Assembly: GCF_051014685.1 (NCBI RefSeq)
Contig: NW_027478599.1
Location: 186,001 to 250,000, forward strand
Length of the DNA: 64,000 nt
From: Ptiloglossa arizonensis
Taxonomy: Eukaryota; Arthropoda; Insecta; Hymenoptera; Colletidae
Direction: 5' to 3'
In this document: one piece after another, positions 1 through 10,339 of the stretch
Position numbering within the stretch: the stretch's first letter is position 1
Layout: each line of letters begins with the position of its first letter
The notes under the pieces: generated by a model
The model's database searches: none
Told to the model about the DNA's origin: nothing
Seen by the model: only the letters and a program-made list of their open reading frames with translations
Position numbers and translations under genes: made by a program

Positions 1-177
1 CTCGCGAACGGATTGACCTAACCCAAAAATTCCTGTAGCGTCTGGAAGTAGAGACTCGCCCGATTACAACGGTATGTGTATTTTTTCTCTAGGCCATTCT
101 GGTTAAGCGTTCGGAGCAGCAGAATTGCGAAAAATTTTTTGCCTTCTCAACCATTTCTTGGCTTCAAACTCCCATAT

Positions 178-354
178 CTCGCGAACGGATTGACCTAACC
201 CAAAAATTCCTATTGCATCTGAAAGTAGAAACTCGCCCGATTACAACGGTATGTGTATTTTTTCCCTAGGCCATTCTGGTTAAGCGTTTGGAGCAGCAGA
301 AGTGCGAAAGATTTGTTGTCTTCTCAACCATTTCTTAGCTTCAAACTCCCATAT
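178..354 (+). repeat. Reference monomer (one 177-bp unit), used to set the phase
   Basis: I set the monomer to start at ctcgcgaacgg; the choice of phase is arbitrary. In order, a typical unit holds the NruI site tcgcga (offset 2-7), an A-run aaaaatt (offset 25-31), the most variable stretch (offset 33-55, where alpha and beta types differ), the conserved block actcgcccgattac, a T/C tract followed by the AvrII site cctagg, the conserved gtttggagcagcag, and an aaaaatttttt block near offset 130-140. A majority-type unit has 74 G+C of 177 (about 42%) and 8 CpG against about 7.5 expected from its base composition, so CpG is not depleted. This particular copy carries the m1 variants agtgcgaaag and ttcttagcttc in its second half. 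Confidence 0.95.
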
Positions 355-363
355 CTCGCGAAC
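347..363 (-). other. CENP-B-box-like 17-mer, typical copy (8 of 9 essential bases)
   Basis: Read on the minus strand, this site is gTTCGcgagAtaTGGGa. The essential pattern of the mammalian CENP-B box is nTTCGnnnnAnnCGGGn; every essential base agrees except the first base of the last group (T instead of C). The same site recurs once per 177 bp in most monomers. It is lost in monomers with tcatgaacgg (for example 2656, 24600, 27609), tcgtgaacgg or tcgggaacgg, and where a C is deleted near 57513 and 58573. Binding by any CENP-B-like or pogo-derived protein is inference; with uniform base use, a match this good arises by chance in about 4% of random 177-bp monomers. Confidence 0.4.
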
Positions 364-1416
364 GGATTGACCTAACCCAAAAATTCCTGTTGCATCTGAA
401 AGTAGAAACTCGCCCGATTACAACGGTATCTGTATTTTTTCCCTAGGCCATTCTGTTTAAGCGTTTGGAGCAGCAGAATTGCGAAAAATTTTTTGCCTTC
501 TCAATCATTTCTTGGGTTCAAACTCCCATATCTCGCGAACGGGTTGACCTAACCCAAAAATTCCTATTGCATCTGAAAGTAGATACTCGCCCGATTACAA
601 CGGTATTTGTATTGTTTCCCTAGACCATTCTGGTTAAGCGTTTTGATCAGCAGAATTGCGAAAAATTTTTTGCCTTCTCAACCATTTCTTGGCTTCAAAC
701 TCCCATATCTCGCGAACGGATTGACCTAACCCAAAAATTCCTGTGGCGTCTGGAAGTAGAGACTCGCCCGATTACAACGGCATGTGTATTTTTTCCCTAG
801 CCCATTCTGGTTAAGCGATTGGAGCAGCAGTAGTGCGAAAAATTTGTTGTCCTGTCAACCATTTCTTAGCTTCAAAGTCCCATATCTCGCGAACGGATTG
901 ACCTAACCCAAAAATTCCTATTGCATCTGAAAGTAGAAACTCGCCCGATTACATCGGTATGTGTATTTTTTCCCTAGGCCATTCTGGTTAAGCGTTTGGA
1001 GCAGCAGAATTGCGAAAATTTTTTTGCCTTCTCAACCATTTCTTGGCTTCAAACTCCCATATCTCGCGAACGGATTGACCTAACCCAAAAATTCCTATTG
1101 CATCTGAAAGTAGAAACTCGCCCGATTACAACGGTATGTGTATTTTTCCCCTAGGCCATTCTGGTTAAGCGTTTGGAGCATCAGAATTGCGAAAAATTTG
1201 TTGCCTTCTCAACCATTTCTTGGCTTCAAACTCCCATATCTCGCGAACGGATTGACCTAACCCAAAAATTCCTATTGCATCTGAAAGTCGAAACTCGCCC
1301 GATTACAACGGTATGTGTATTTTTCCCCTAGGCCATTCTGGTTAAGCGTTTGGAGCAGCAGAATTGCGAAAAATTTTTTGCCTTCTCAACCATTTCTTGG
1401 CTTCAAACTCCCATAT

Positions 1417-2655
1417 CTCGCGAACGGATTGACCTAACCCAAAAATTCCTATAGCGTCTGGAAGTAGAGACTCGCCCGTTTACAAAGGTATGTGTATTTT
1501 TTCCCTAGGCCATTCTGGTTAAGCGTTTGGAGCAGCAGAATTGCGAAAAATTTTTTGCCTTCTCAACCATTTCTTGGCTTCAAACTCCCATATCTCGCGA
1601 ACGGATTGACCTAACCCAAAAATTCCAATTGCATCTGAAAGTAGAACCTCGCCCGATTACAGCGGTATGTGTATTTTTTCCCTAGGCCATTCTGGTTAAG
1701 CGTTTGGAGCAGCAGAATTGCGAAAAATTTTTTGCCTTCTCAACCATTTCTTGGCTTCAAACTCCCATATCTCGCGAACGGATTGACCTAACCCAAAAAT
1801 TCCTGTAGCGTCTGGAAGTAGAGACTCGCCCGATTACAACGGTATGTGTATTTTTTCTCTAGGCCATTCTGGTTAAGCGTTTGGAGCAGCAGAATTGCGA
1901 AAAATTTTTTGCCTTCTCAACCATTTCTTGGCTTCAAACTCCCATATCTCGCGAACGGATTGACCTAACCCAAAAATTCCTATTGCATCTGAAAGTAGAA
2001 ACTCGCCCGATTACAACGGTATGTGTATTTTTTCCCTAGGCCATTCTGGTTAAGCGTTTGGATCAGCAGAATTGCGAAAAATTTTTTGCCTTCTCAACCA
2101 TTTCTTGGCTTCAAACTCCCATATCTCGCGAACGGATTGACCTAACCCAAAAATTCCTATTGCATCTGAAAGTAGAAACTCGCCCGATTACAACGGTATG
2201 TGTATTTTTTCCCTAGGCCATTCTGGTTAAGCGTTTGGAGCAGCAGAATTGCGAAAAATTTTTTGCCTTCTCAACCATTTCTTGGCTTCAAACTCCCATA
2301 TCTCGCGAACGGATTGACATAACCCAAAAATTCCTATTGCATCTGAAAGTAGAAACTCGCCCGATTACAACGGTATGTGTATTTTTCCCCTAGGTCATTC
2401 TGGTTAAGCGTTTGGAGCAGCAGAATTGCGAAAAATTTGTTGCCTTCTCAACCATTTCTTGGCTTCAAACTCCCATATCTCGCGAACGGATTGACCTAAC
2501 CCAAAAATTCCTATTGCATCTGAAAGTCGAAACTCGCCCGATTACAACGGTATGTGTATTTTTCCCCTAGGCCATTCTGGTTAAGCGTTTGGAGCAGCAG
2601 AATTGCGAAAAATTTGTTGCCTTCTCAACCATTTCTTGGCTTCAAACTCCCATAT
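1417..2655 (+). repeat. Seven-monomer linker: delta, gamma, alpha, beta, beta, beta, epsilon
   Basis: This stretch separates two m1-m7 blocks and completes a 14-monomer (2478 bp) period. Its first unit has ctatagcg with cccgtttacaaagg (delta), the second ccaattgc with acagcgg (gamma), and the third gtagcgtctgg with ttttctctagg (alpha). Three beta units follow; the third has gacataaccc and ctaggtcattc. The last is epsilon (agtcgaaac). Relatives of this order recur inside the 16- and 18-monomer units farther right, for example gacataaccc followed by agtcgaaac near 9.75, 12.6, 21.07 and 24.26 kb. Confidence 0.8.
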
Positions 2656-3894
2656 CTCATGAACGGATTGACCTAACCCAAAAATTCCTATTGCATCTGA
2701 AAGTAGAAACTCGCCCGATTACAACGGTATGTGTATTTTTTCCCTAGGCCATTCTGGTTAAGCGTTTGGAGCAGCAGAAGTGCGAAAGATTTGTTGTCTT
2801 CTCAACCATTTCTTAGCTTCAAACTCCCATATCTCGCGAACGGATTGACCTAACCCAAAAATTCCTGTTGCATCTGAAAGTAGAAACTCGCCCGATTACA
2901 ACGGTATCTGTATTTTTTCCCTAGGCCATTCTGTTTAAGCGTTTGGAGCAGCAGAATTGCGAAAAATTTTTTGCCTTCTCAATCATTTCTTGGCTTCAAA
3001 CTCCCATATCTCGCGAACGGGTTGACCTAACCCAAAAATTCCTATTGCATCTGAAAGTAGATACTCGCCCGATTACAACGGTATGTGTATTGTTTCCCTA
3101 GACCATTCTGGTTAAGCGTTTTGATCAGCAGAATTGCGAAAAATTTTTTGCCTTCTCAACCATTTCTTGGCTTCAAACTCCCATATCTCGCGAACGGATT
3201 GACCTAACCCAAAAATTCCTGTGGCGTCTGGAAGTAGAGACTCGCCCGATTACAACGGTATGTGTATTTTTTCCCTAGCCCATTCTGGTTAAGCGATTGG
3301 AGCAGCAGTAGTGCGAAAAATTTGTTGTCCTGTCAACCATTTCTTAGCTTCAAAGTCCCATATCTCGCGAACGGATTGACCTAACCCAAAAATTCCTATT
3401 GCATCTGAAAGTAGAAACTCGCCCGATTACATCGGTATGTGTATTTTTTCCCTAGGCCATTCTGGTTAAGCGTTTGGAGCAGCAGAATTGCGAAAAATTT
3501 TGTGCCTTCTCAACCATTTCTTGGCTTCAAACTCCCATATCTCGCGAACGGATTGACCTAACCCAAAAATTCCTATTGCATCTGAAAGTAGAAACTCGCC
3601 CGATTACAACGGTATGTGTATTTTTCCCCTAGGCCATTCTGGTTAAGCGTTTGGAGCAGCAGAATTGCGAAAAATTTGTTGCCTTCTCAACCATTTCTTG
3701 GCTTCAAACTCCCATATCTCGCGAACGGATTGACCTAACCCAAAAATTCCTATTGCATCTGAAAGTCGAAACTCGCCCGATTACAACGGTATGTGTATTT
3801 TTCCCCTAGGCCATTCTGGTTAAGCGTTTGGAGCAGCAGAATTGCGAAAAATTTTTTGCCTTCTCAACCATTCCTTGGCTTCAAACTCCCATAT
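2656..3894 (+). repeat. Seven-monomer block m1-m7, copy 2
   Basis: This is the second full m1-m7 block. It begins with ctcatgaacgg, the typical m1 start, and ends with an epsilon unit (agtcgaaac). It differs from copy 1 at a handful of visible sites, for instance the tract near 3494 (gcgaaaaattttgtgcc). After 3894 the order departs from copy 1: a gamma unit follows instead of delta, so the 14-monomer period is not continued. Confidence 0.88.
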
Positions 3895-6800
3895 CTCGCG
3901 AACGGATTGACCTAACCCAAAAATTCCAATTGCATCTGAAAGTAGAACCTCGCCCGATTACAGCGGTATGTGTATTTTTTCCCTAGGCCATTCTGGTTAA
4001 GCGTTTGGAGCAGCAGAATTGCGAAAAATTTTTTGCCTTCTCAACCATTTCTTGGCTTCAAACTCCCATATCTCGCGAACGGATTGACCTAACCCAAAAA
4101 TTCCTGTAGCGTCTGGAAGTAGAGACTCGCCCGATTACAACGGTGTCTGTATTTTTTCCCTAGGCCATTCTGTTTAAGCGTTTGGAGCAGCAGAATTGCG
4201 AAAAATTTTTTACCTTCTCAACCATTTCTTGGCTTCAAACTCCCATATCTCGCGAACGGATTGACCTAACCCAAAAATTCCAATTGCATCTGAAAGTAGA
4301 ACCTCGCCCGATTACAGCGGTATGTGTATTTTTTCCCTAGGCCATTCTGGTTAAGCGTTTGGAGCAGCAGAATTGCGAAAAATTTTTTGCCTTCTCAACC
4401 ATTTCTTGGCTTCAAACTCCCATATCTCGCGAACGGATTGACCTAACCCAAAAATTCCTGTAGCGTCTGGAAGTAGAGACTCGCCCGATTACAACGGTAT
4501 GTGTATTTTTTCTCTAGGCCATTCTGGTTAAGCGTTTGGAGCAGCAGAATTGCGAAAAATTTTTGCCTTCTCAACCATTTCTTGGCTTCAAACTCCCATA
4601 TCTCGCGAACGGATTGACCTAACCCAAAAATTCCTATTGCATCTGAAAGTAGAAACTCGCCCGATTACAACGGTATGTGTATTTTTTCCCTAGGCCATTC
4701 TGGTTAAGCGTTTGGATCAGCAGAATTGCGAAAAATTTTTTGCCTTCTCAACCATTTCTTGGCTTCAAACTCCCATATCTCGCGAACGGATTGACCTAAC
4801 CCAAAAATTCCTATTGCATCTGAAAGTAGAAACTCGCCCGATTACAACGGTATGTGTATTTTTCCCCTAGGCCATTCTGGTTAAGCATTTGGAGCAGCAG
4901 AATTGCGAAAAATTTGTTGCCTTCTCAACCATTTCTTGGCTTCAAACTCCCATATCTCGCGAACGGATTGACCTAACCCAAAAATTCCTATTGCATCTGA
5001 AAGTCGAAACTCGCCCGATTACAACGGTATGTGTATTTTTCCCCTAGGCCATTCTGGTTAAGCGTTTGGAGCAGCAGAATTGCGAAAAATTTTTGGCCTT
5101 CTCAACCATTTCTTGGCTTCAAACTCCCATATGTCGCGAACGGATTGACCTAACCCAAAAATTCCTGTAGCGTCTGGAAGTAGAGACTCGCCCGATTACA
5201 ACGGTATGTGTATTTTTTCCCTAGGCCATTCTGGTTAAGCGTTTGGAGCAGCAGAATTGCGAAAAATTTGTTGCCTTCTCAACCATTTCTTGGCTTCAAA
5301 CTCCCATATCTCGCGAACGGATTGACCTAACCCAAAAATTCCTATTGCATCTGAAAGTCGAAACTCGCCCGATTACAACGGTATGTGTATTTTTCCCCTA
5401 GGCCATTCTGGTTAAGCGTTTGGAGCAGCAGAATTGCGAAAAATTTTTGGCCTTCTCAACCATTTCTTGGCTTCAAACTCCCATATGTCGCGAACGGATT
5501 GACCTAACCCAAAAATTCCTGTAGCGTCTGGAAGTAGAGACTCGCCCGATTACAACGGTATGTGTATTTTTTCCCTAGGCCATTCTGGTTAAGCGTTTGG
5601 AGCAGCAGAATTGCGAAAAATTTTTTGCCTTCTCAACCATTTCTTGGCTTCAAACTCCCATATCTCGCGAACGGATTGACCTAACCCAAAAATTCCAATT
5701 GCATCTGAAAGTAGAACCTCGCCCGATTACAGCGGTATGTGTATTTTTTCCCTAGGCCATTCTGGTTAAGCGTTTGGAGCAGCAGAATTGCGAAAAATTT
5801 TTTGCCTTCTCAACCATTTCTTGGCTTCAAACTCCCATATCTCGCGAACGGATTGACCTAACCCAAAAATTCCTGTAGCGTCTGGAAGTAGAGACTCGCC
5901 CGATTACAACGGTATGTGTATTTTTTCTCTAGGCCTTCTGGTTAAGCGTTTGGAGCAGCAGAATTGCGAAAAATTTTTTGCCTTCTCAACCATTTCTTGG
6001 CTTCAAACTCCCATATCTCGCGAACGGATTGACCTAACCCAAAAATTCCTATTGCATCTGAAAGTAGAAACTCGCCCGATTACAACGGTATGTGTATTTT
6101 TTCCCTAGGCCATTCTGGTTAAGCGTTTGGAGCAGCAGAATTGCGAAAAATTTTTTGCCTTCTCAACCATTTCTTGGCTTCAAACTCCCATATCTCGCGA
6201 ACGGATTGACCTAACCCAAAAATTCCTATTGCATCTGAAAGTAGAAACTCGCCCGATTACAACGGTATGTGTATTTTTCCCCTAGGCCATTCTGGTTAAG
6301 CGTTTGGAGCAGCAGAATTGCGAAAAATTTTTGGCATTCTCAACCATTTCTTGGCTTCAAACTCCCATATCTCGCGAACGGATTGACCTAACCCAAAAAT
6401 TCCTGTAGCGTCTGGAAGTAGAGACTCGCCCGATTACAACGGTATGTGTATTTTTTCCCTAGGCCATTCTGGTTAAGCGTTTGGAGCAGCAGAATTGCGA
6501 AAAATTTTTGGCCTTCTCAACCATTTCTTGGCTTCAAACTCCCATATCTCGCGAACGGATTGACCTAACCCAAAAATTCCTGTAGCGTCTGGAAGTAGAG
6601 ACTCGCCCGATTACAACGGTATTTGTATTTTTTCCCTAGGCCATTCTGGTTAAGCGTTTGGAGCAGCAGAATTGCGAAAAATTTTTTGCCTTCTCAACCA
6701 TTTCTTGGCTTCAAACTCCCATATCTCGCGGACGGATTGACCTAACCCAAAAATTCCTGCAGCGTCTGGAAGTAGAGACTCGCCCGATTACAACGGTATG

Positions 6801-7507
6801 TGTATTTTTTCTCTAGGCCATTCTGGTTAAGCGTTTGGAGCAGCAGAATTGCGAAAAATTTTTGCCTTCTCAACCATTTCTTGGCTTCAAACTCCCATAT
6901 CTCGCGAACGGATTGACCTAACCCAAAAATTCCTATTGCATCTGAAAGTAGAAACTCGCCCGATTACAACGGTATGTGTATTTTTTCCCTAGGCCATTCT
7001 GGTTAAGCGTTTGGATCAGCAGAATTGCGAAAAATTTTTTGCCTTCTCAACCATTTCTTGGCTTCAAACTCCCATATCTCGCGAACGGATTGACCTATCC
7101 CAAAAATTCCTATTGCATCTGAAAGTAGAAACTCGCCCGATTACAACGGTATGTGTATTTTTTCCCTAGGCCATTCTGGTTAAGCGTTTGGAGCAGCAGA
7201 ATTGCGAAAAATTTTTTGCCTTCTCAACCATTTCTTGGCTTCAAACTCCCATATCTCGCGAACGGATTGACCTAACCCAAAAATTCCTGTAGCGTCTGGA
7301 AGTAGAGACTCGCCCGATTACAACGGTATGTGTATTTTTTCCCTAGGCCATTCTGGTTAAGCGTTTGGAGCAGCAGAATTGCTAAAAATTTTTTGTCTTC
7401 TCAACCATTTCTTGGCTTCAAACTCCCATATCTCGCGAACGGATTGACCTAACCCAAAAATTCCTATTGCATCTGAAAGTAGAAACTCGCCCGATTACAA
7501 CGGTATG
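3895..7507 (+). repeat. Mixed alpha/beta/gamma/epsilon monomers without a long period
   Basis: About 20 monomers alternate among the alpha, gamma, beta and epsilon types. A short duplication of two monomers (354 bp) is visible because the rare marker atatgtcgcgaac occurs at both about 5130 and 5484 in the same context. Three of the nine one-base deletions lie here: near 4558 and 6855 the A/T block has five T instead of six, and near 5935 aggccattctgg reads aggccttctgg. The unit starting at 4072 is an alpha/m2 hybrid. No unrelated DNA is present. Confidence 0.85.
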
Positions 7508-10339
7508 TGTATTTTTCCCCTAGGCCATTCTGGTTAAGCATTTGGAGCAGCAGAATTGCGAAAAATTTGTTGCCTTCTCAACCATTTCTTGGCTTCAAAC
7601 TCCCATATCTCGCGAACGGATTGACCTAACCCAAAAATTCCTATTGCATCTGAAAGTCGAAACTCGCCCGATTACAACGGTATGTGTATTTTTCCCCTAG
7701 GCCATTCTGGTTAAGCGTTTGGAGCAGCAGAATTGCGAAAAATTTTTGGCCTTCTCAACCATTTCTTGGCTTCAAACTCCCATATCTCGCGAACGGATTG
7801 ACCTAACCCAAAAATTCCTGTAGCGTCTGGAAGTAGAGACTCGCCCGATTACAACGGTATGTGTATTTTTTCCCTAGGCCATTCTGGTTAAGCGTTTGGA
7901 GCAGCAGAATTGCGAAAAATTTGTTGCCTTCTCAACCATTTCTTGGCTTCAAACTCCCATATCTCGCGAACGGATTGACCTAACCCAAAAATTCCAATTG
8001 CATCTGAAAGTAGAACCTCGCCCGATTACAGCGGTATGTGTATTTTTTCACTAGGCCATTCTGGTTAAGCGTTAGGAGCAGCAGAATTGCGAAAAATTTT
8101 TTGCCGTCTCAACCATTTCTTGGCTTCAAACTCCCATATCTCGCGAACGGATTGACCTAACCCAAAAATTCCTATTGCATCTGAAAGTAGATACTCGCCC
8201 AATTACAACGGTATGTGTATTGTTTCCCTAGACCATTCTGGTTAAGCGTTTGGATCAGCAGAAATGCGAAAAATTTTTTGCCTTCTCAACCATTTCTTGG
8301 CTTCAAACTCCCATATCTCGCGAACGGATTGACCTAACCCAAAAATTCCTGTGGCGTCTGGAAGTAGAGACTCGCCCGATTACACCGGTATGTGTATTTT
8401 TTCCCTAGCCCATTCTGGTTAAGCGATTGGAGCAGCAGAATTGCGAAAAATTTGTTGCCTTCTCAACCATTTCTTGGCTTCAAACTCCCATATCTCGCGA
8501 ACGGATTGACCTAACCCAAAAATTCCTATTGCATCTGAAAGTCGAAACTCGCCCGATTACAACGGTATGTGTATTTTTCCCCTAGGCCATTCTGGTTAAG
8601 CGTTTGGAGCAGCAGAATTGCGAAAAATTTTTTGGCTTCTCAACCATTTCTTGGCTTCAAACTCCCATATCTCGCGAACGGATTGACCTAACCCAAAAAT
8701 TCCTATAGCGTCTGGAAGTAGAGACTCGCCCGTTTACAAAGGTATGTGTATTTTTTCCCTAGGCCATTCTGGTTAAGCGTTTGGAGCAGCAGAATTGCGA
8801 AAAATTTTTTGCCTTCTCAACCATTTCTTGGCTTCTAACTCCCATATCTCGCGAACGGATTGACCTAACCCAAAAATTCCAATTGCATCTGAAAGTAGAA
8901 CCTCGCCCGATTACAGCGGTATGTGTATTTTTTCCCTAGGCCATTCTGGTTAAGCGTTTGGAACAGCAGAATTGCGAAAAATTTTTTGCCTTCTCAACCA
9001 TTTCTTGGCTTCAAACTCCCATATCTCGCGAACGGATTGACCTAACCCAAAAATTCCTATTGCATCTGAAAGGAGAAACTTGCCCGATTACAACGGTATG
9101 TGTATTTTTTCCCTAGGCCATTCTGGTTAAGCGTTTGGAGCAGCAGAATTGCGAAAAATTTTTTGCCTTCTCAACCATTTCTTGGCTTCAAACTCCCATA
9201 TCTCGCGAACGGATTGACCTAACCCAAAAATTCCAATTGCATCTGAAAGTAGAACCTCGCCCGATTACAGCGGTAGGTGTATTTTTTCCCTAGGCCATTC
9301 TGGTTAAGCGTTTGGAGCAGCAGAATTGCGAAAAATTTTTTGCCTTCTCAACCATTTCTTGGCTTCAAACTCCCATATCTCGCGAACGGATTGACCTAAC
9401 CCAAAAATTCCTGTAGCGTCTGGAAGTAGAGACTCGCCCGATTACAACGGTATGTGTATTTTTTCTCTAGGCCATTCTGGTTAAGCGTTTGGAGCAGCAG
9501 AATTGCGAAAAATTTTTTGCCTTCTCAACCATTTCTTGGCTTCAAACTCCCATATCTCGCGAACGGATTGACCTAACCCAAAAATTCCTATTGCGTCTGA
9601 AAGTAGAAACTCGCCCGATTACAACGGTATGTGTATTTTTTCCCTAGGCCATTCTGGTTAAGCGTTTGGAGAAGCAGAATTGCGAAAAATTTTTTGCCTT
9701 CTCAACCATTTCTTGGCTTCAAACTCCCATATCTCGCGAACGGATTGACATAACCCAAAAATTCCTATTGCATCTGAAAGTAGGAACTCGCCCGATTACA
9801 ACGGTATGTGTATTTTTCCCCTAGGTCATTCTGGTTAAGCGTTTGGAGCAGCAGAATTGCGAAAAATTTGTTGCCTTCTCAACCATTTCTTGGCTTCAAA
9901 CTCCCATATCTCGCGAACGGATTGACCTAACCCAAAAATTCCTATTGCATCTGAAAGTCGAAACTAGCCCGATTACAACGGTATGTGTATTTTTCCCCTA
10001 GGCCATTCTGGTTAAGCGTTTGGAGCAGCAGAATTGCGAAAAATTTTTTGCCTTCTCAACCATTTCTTGGCTTCAAACTCCCATATCTCATGAACGGATT
10101 GACCTAACCCAAAAATTCCTATTGCATCTGAAAGTAGAAACTCGCCCGATTACAACGGTATGAGTATTTTCTCCCTAGGCCATTCTGGTTAAGCGTTTGG
10201 AGCAGCAGAAGTGCGAAAGATTTGTTGTCTTCACAACCATTTCTTAGCTTCAAACTCCCATATCTCGCGAACGGATTGACCTAACCCAAAAATTCCTGTT
10301 GCATCTGAAAGTAGAAACTCGCCCGATTACAACGGTATC
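7508..10339 (+). repeat. 16-monomer higher-order repeat (2832 bp), copy 1
   Basis: Rare markers in this segment reappear exactly 2832 bp (16 x 177) downstream: ttcactagg with gttaggagc (8049 and 10881), acaccggtat (8383 and 11215), aaaggagaaacttg (about 9070 and 11902), gtaggaactcg, aaactagcccg and atgagtattttct. I noticed no difference between the copies by eye, so the duplication looks very recent. The order is beta, epsilon, alpha, gamma, m3-like (agatactcgcccaatt), m4-like, epsilon, delta, gamma, beta, gamma, alpha, beta, beta, epsilon, m1, then into m2. Confidence 0.9.

Larger units (their letters stand above)
178..1416 (+). repeat. Seven-monomer block m1-m7, copy 1
   Basis: Seven consecutive monomers carry the linked markers that define m1 to m7: agtgcgaaagat and ttagcttc (m1); ctgttgc with atctgtattt and ctgtttaag (m2); acgggttgacc, agatactcg and ttttgatcag (m3); gtggcgtctgg, ctagcccatt and agtagtgcg (m4); acatcggtat (m5); an ordinary beta unit with tttcccctagg (m6); and agtcgaaac (m7, epsilon). 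Copy 1 starts with cgcgaacgg instead of the tcatgaacgg usual for m1. It has private changes such as ggtatttgta near 605, catgtgta near 781 and gcatcag near 1187. It lines up with 2656-3894 at an offset of exactly 2478 bp (14 monomers). Confidence 0.88.

Noticed and set aside
178..354. Internal duplication within the monomer (for example ctcgcgaacgg against ctcgcccgattac, or gccattctgg against gccttctcaa)
   Set aside because: Similarities are short and do not extend. I could not support an origin of the 177-bp unit from a shorter repeat.
178..354. Hairpin or rho-independent terminator in the A/T block
   Set aside because: aaaaatttttt is self-complementary but has no GC stem, recurs in every monomer, and the setting is eukaryotic satellite DNA. 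It is better read as an A-tract that may bend DNA.
505..525. tRNA-like B box in gggttcaaactcc
   Set aside because: The usual monomer has ggcttcaaactcc, and even this variant has one base too many compared with the B-box pattern; there is no matching A box at the right distance.
5914..6108. 64-codon frame with an ATG start
   Set aside because: It arises because a one-base deletion near 5935 (aggccttctgg) joins two frames of adjacent monomers. It contains only satellite sequence.
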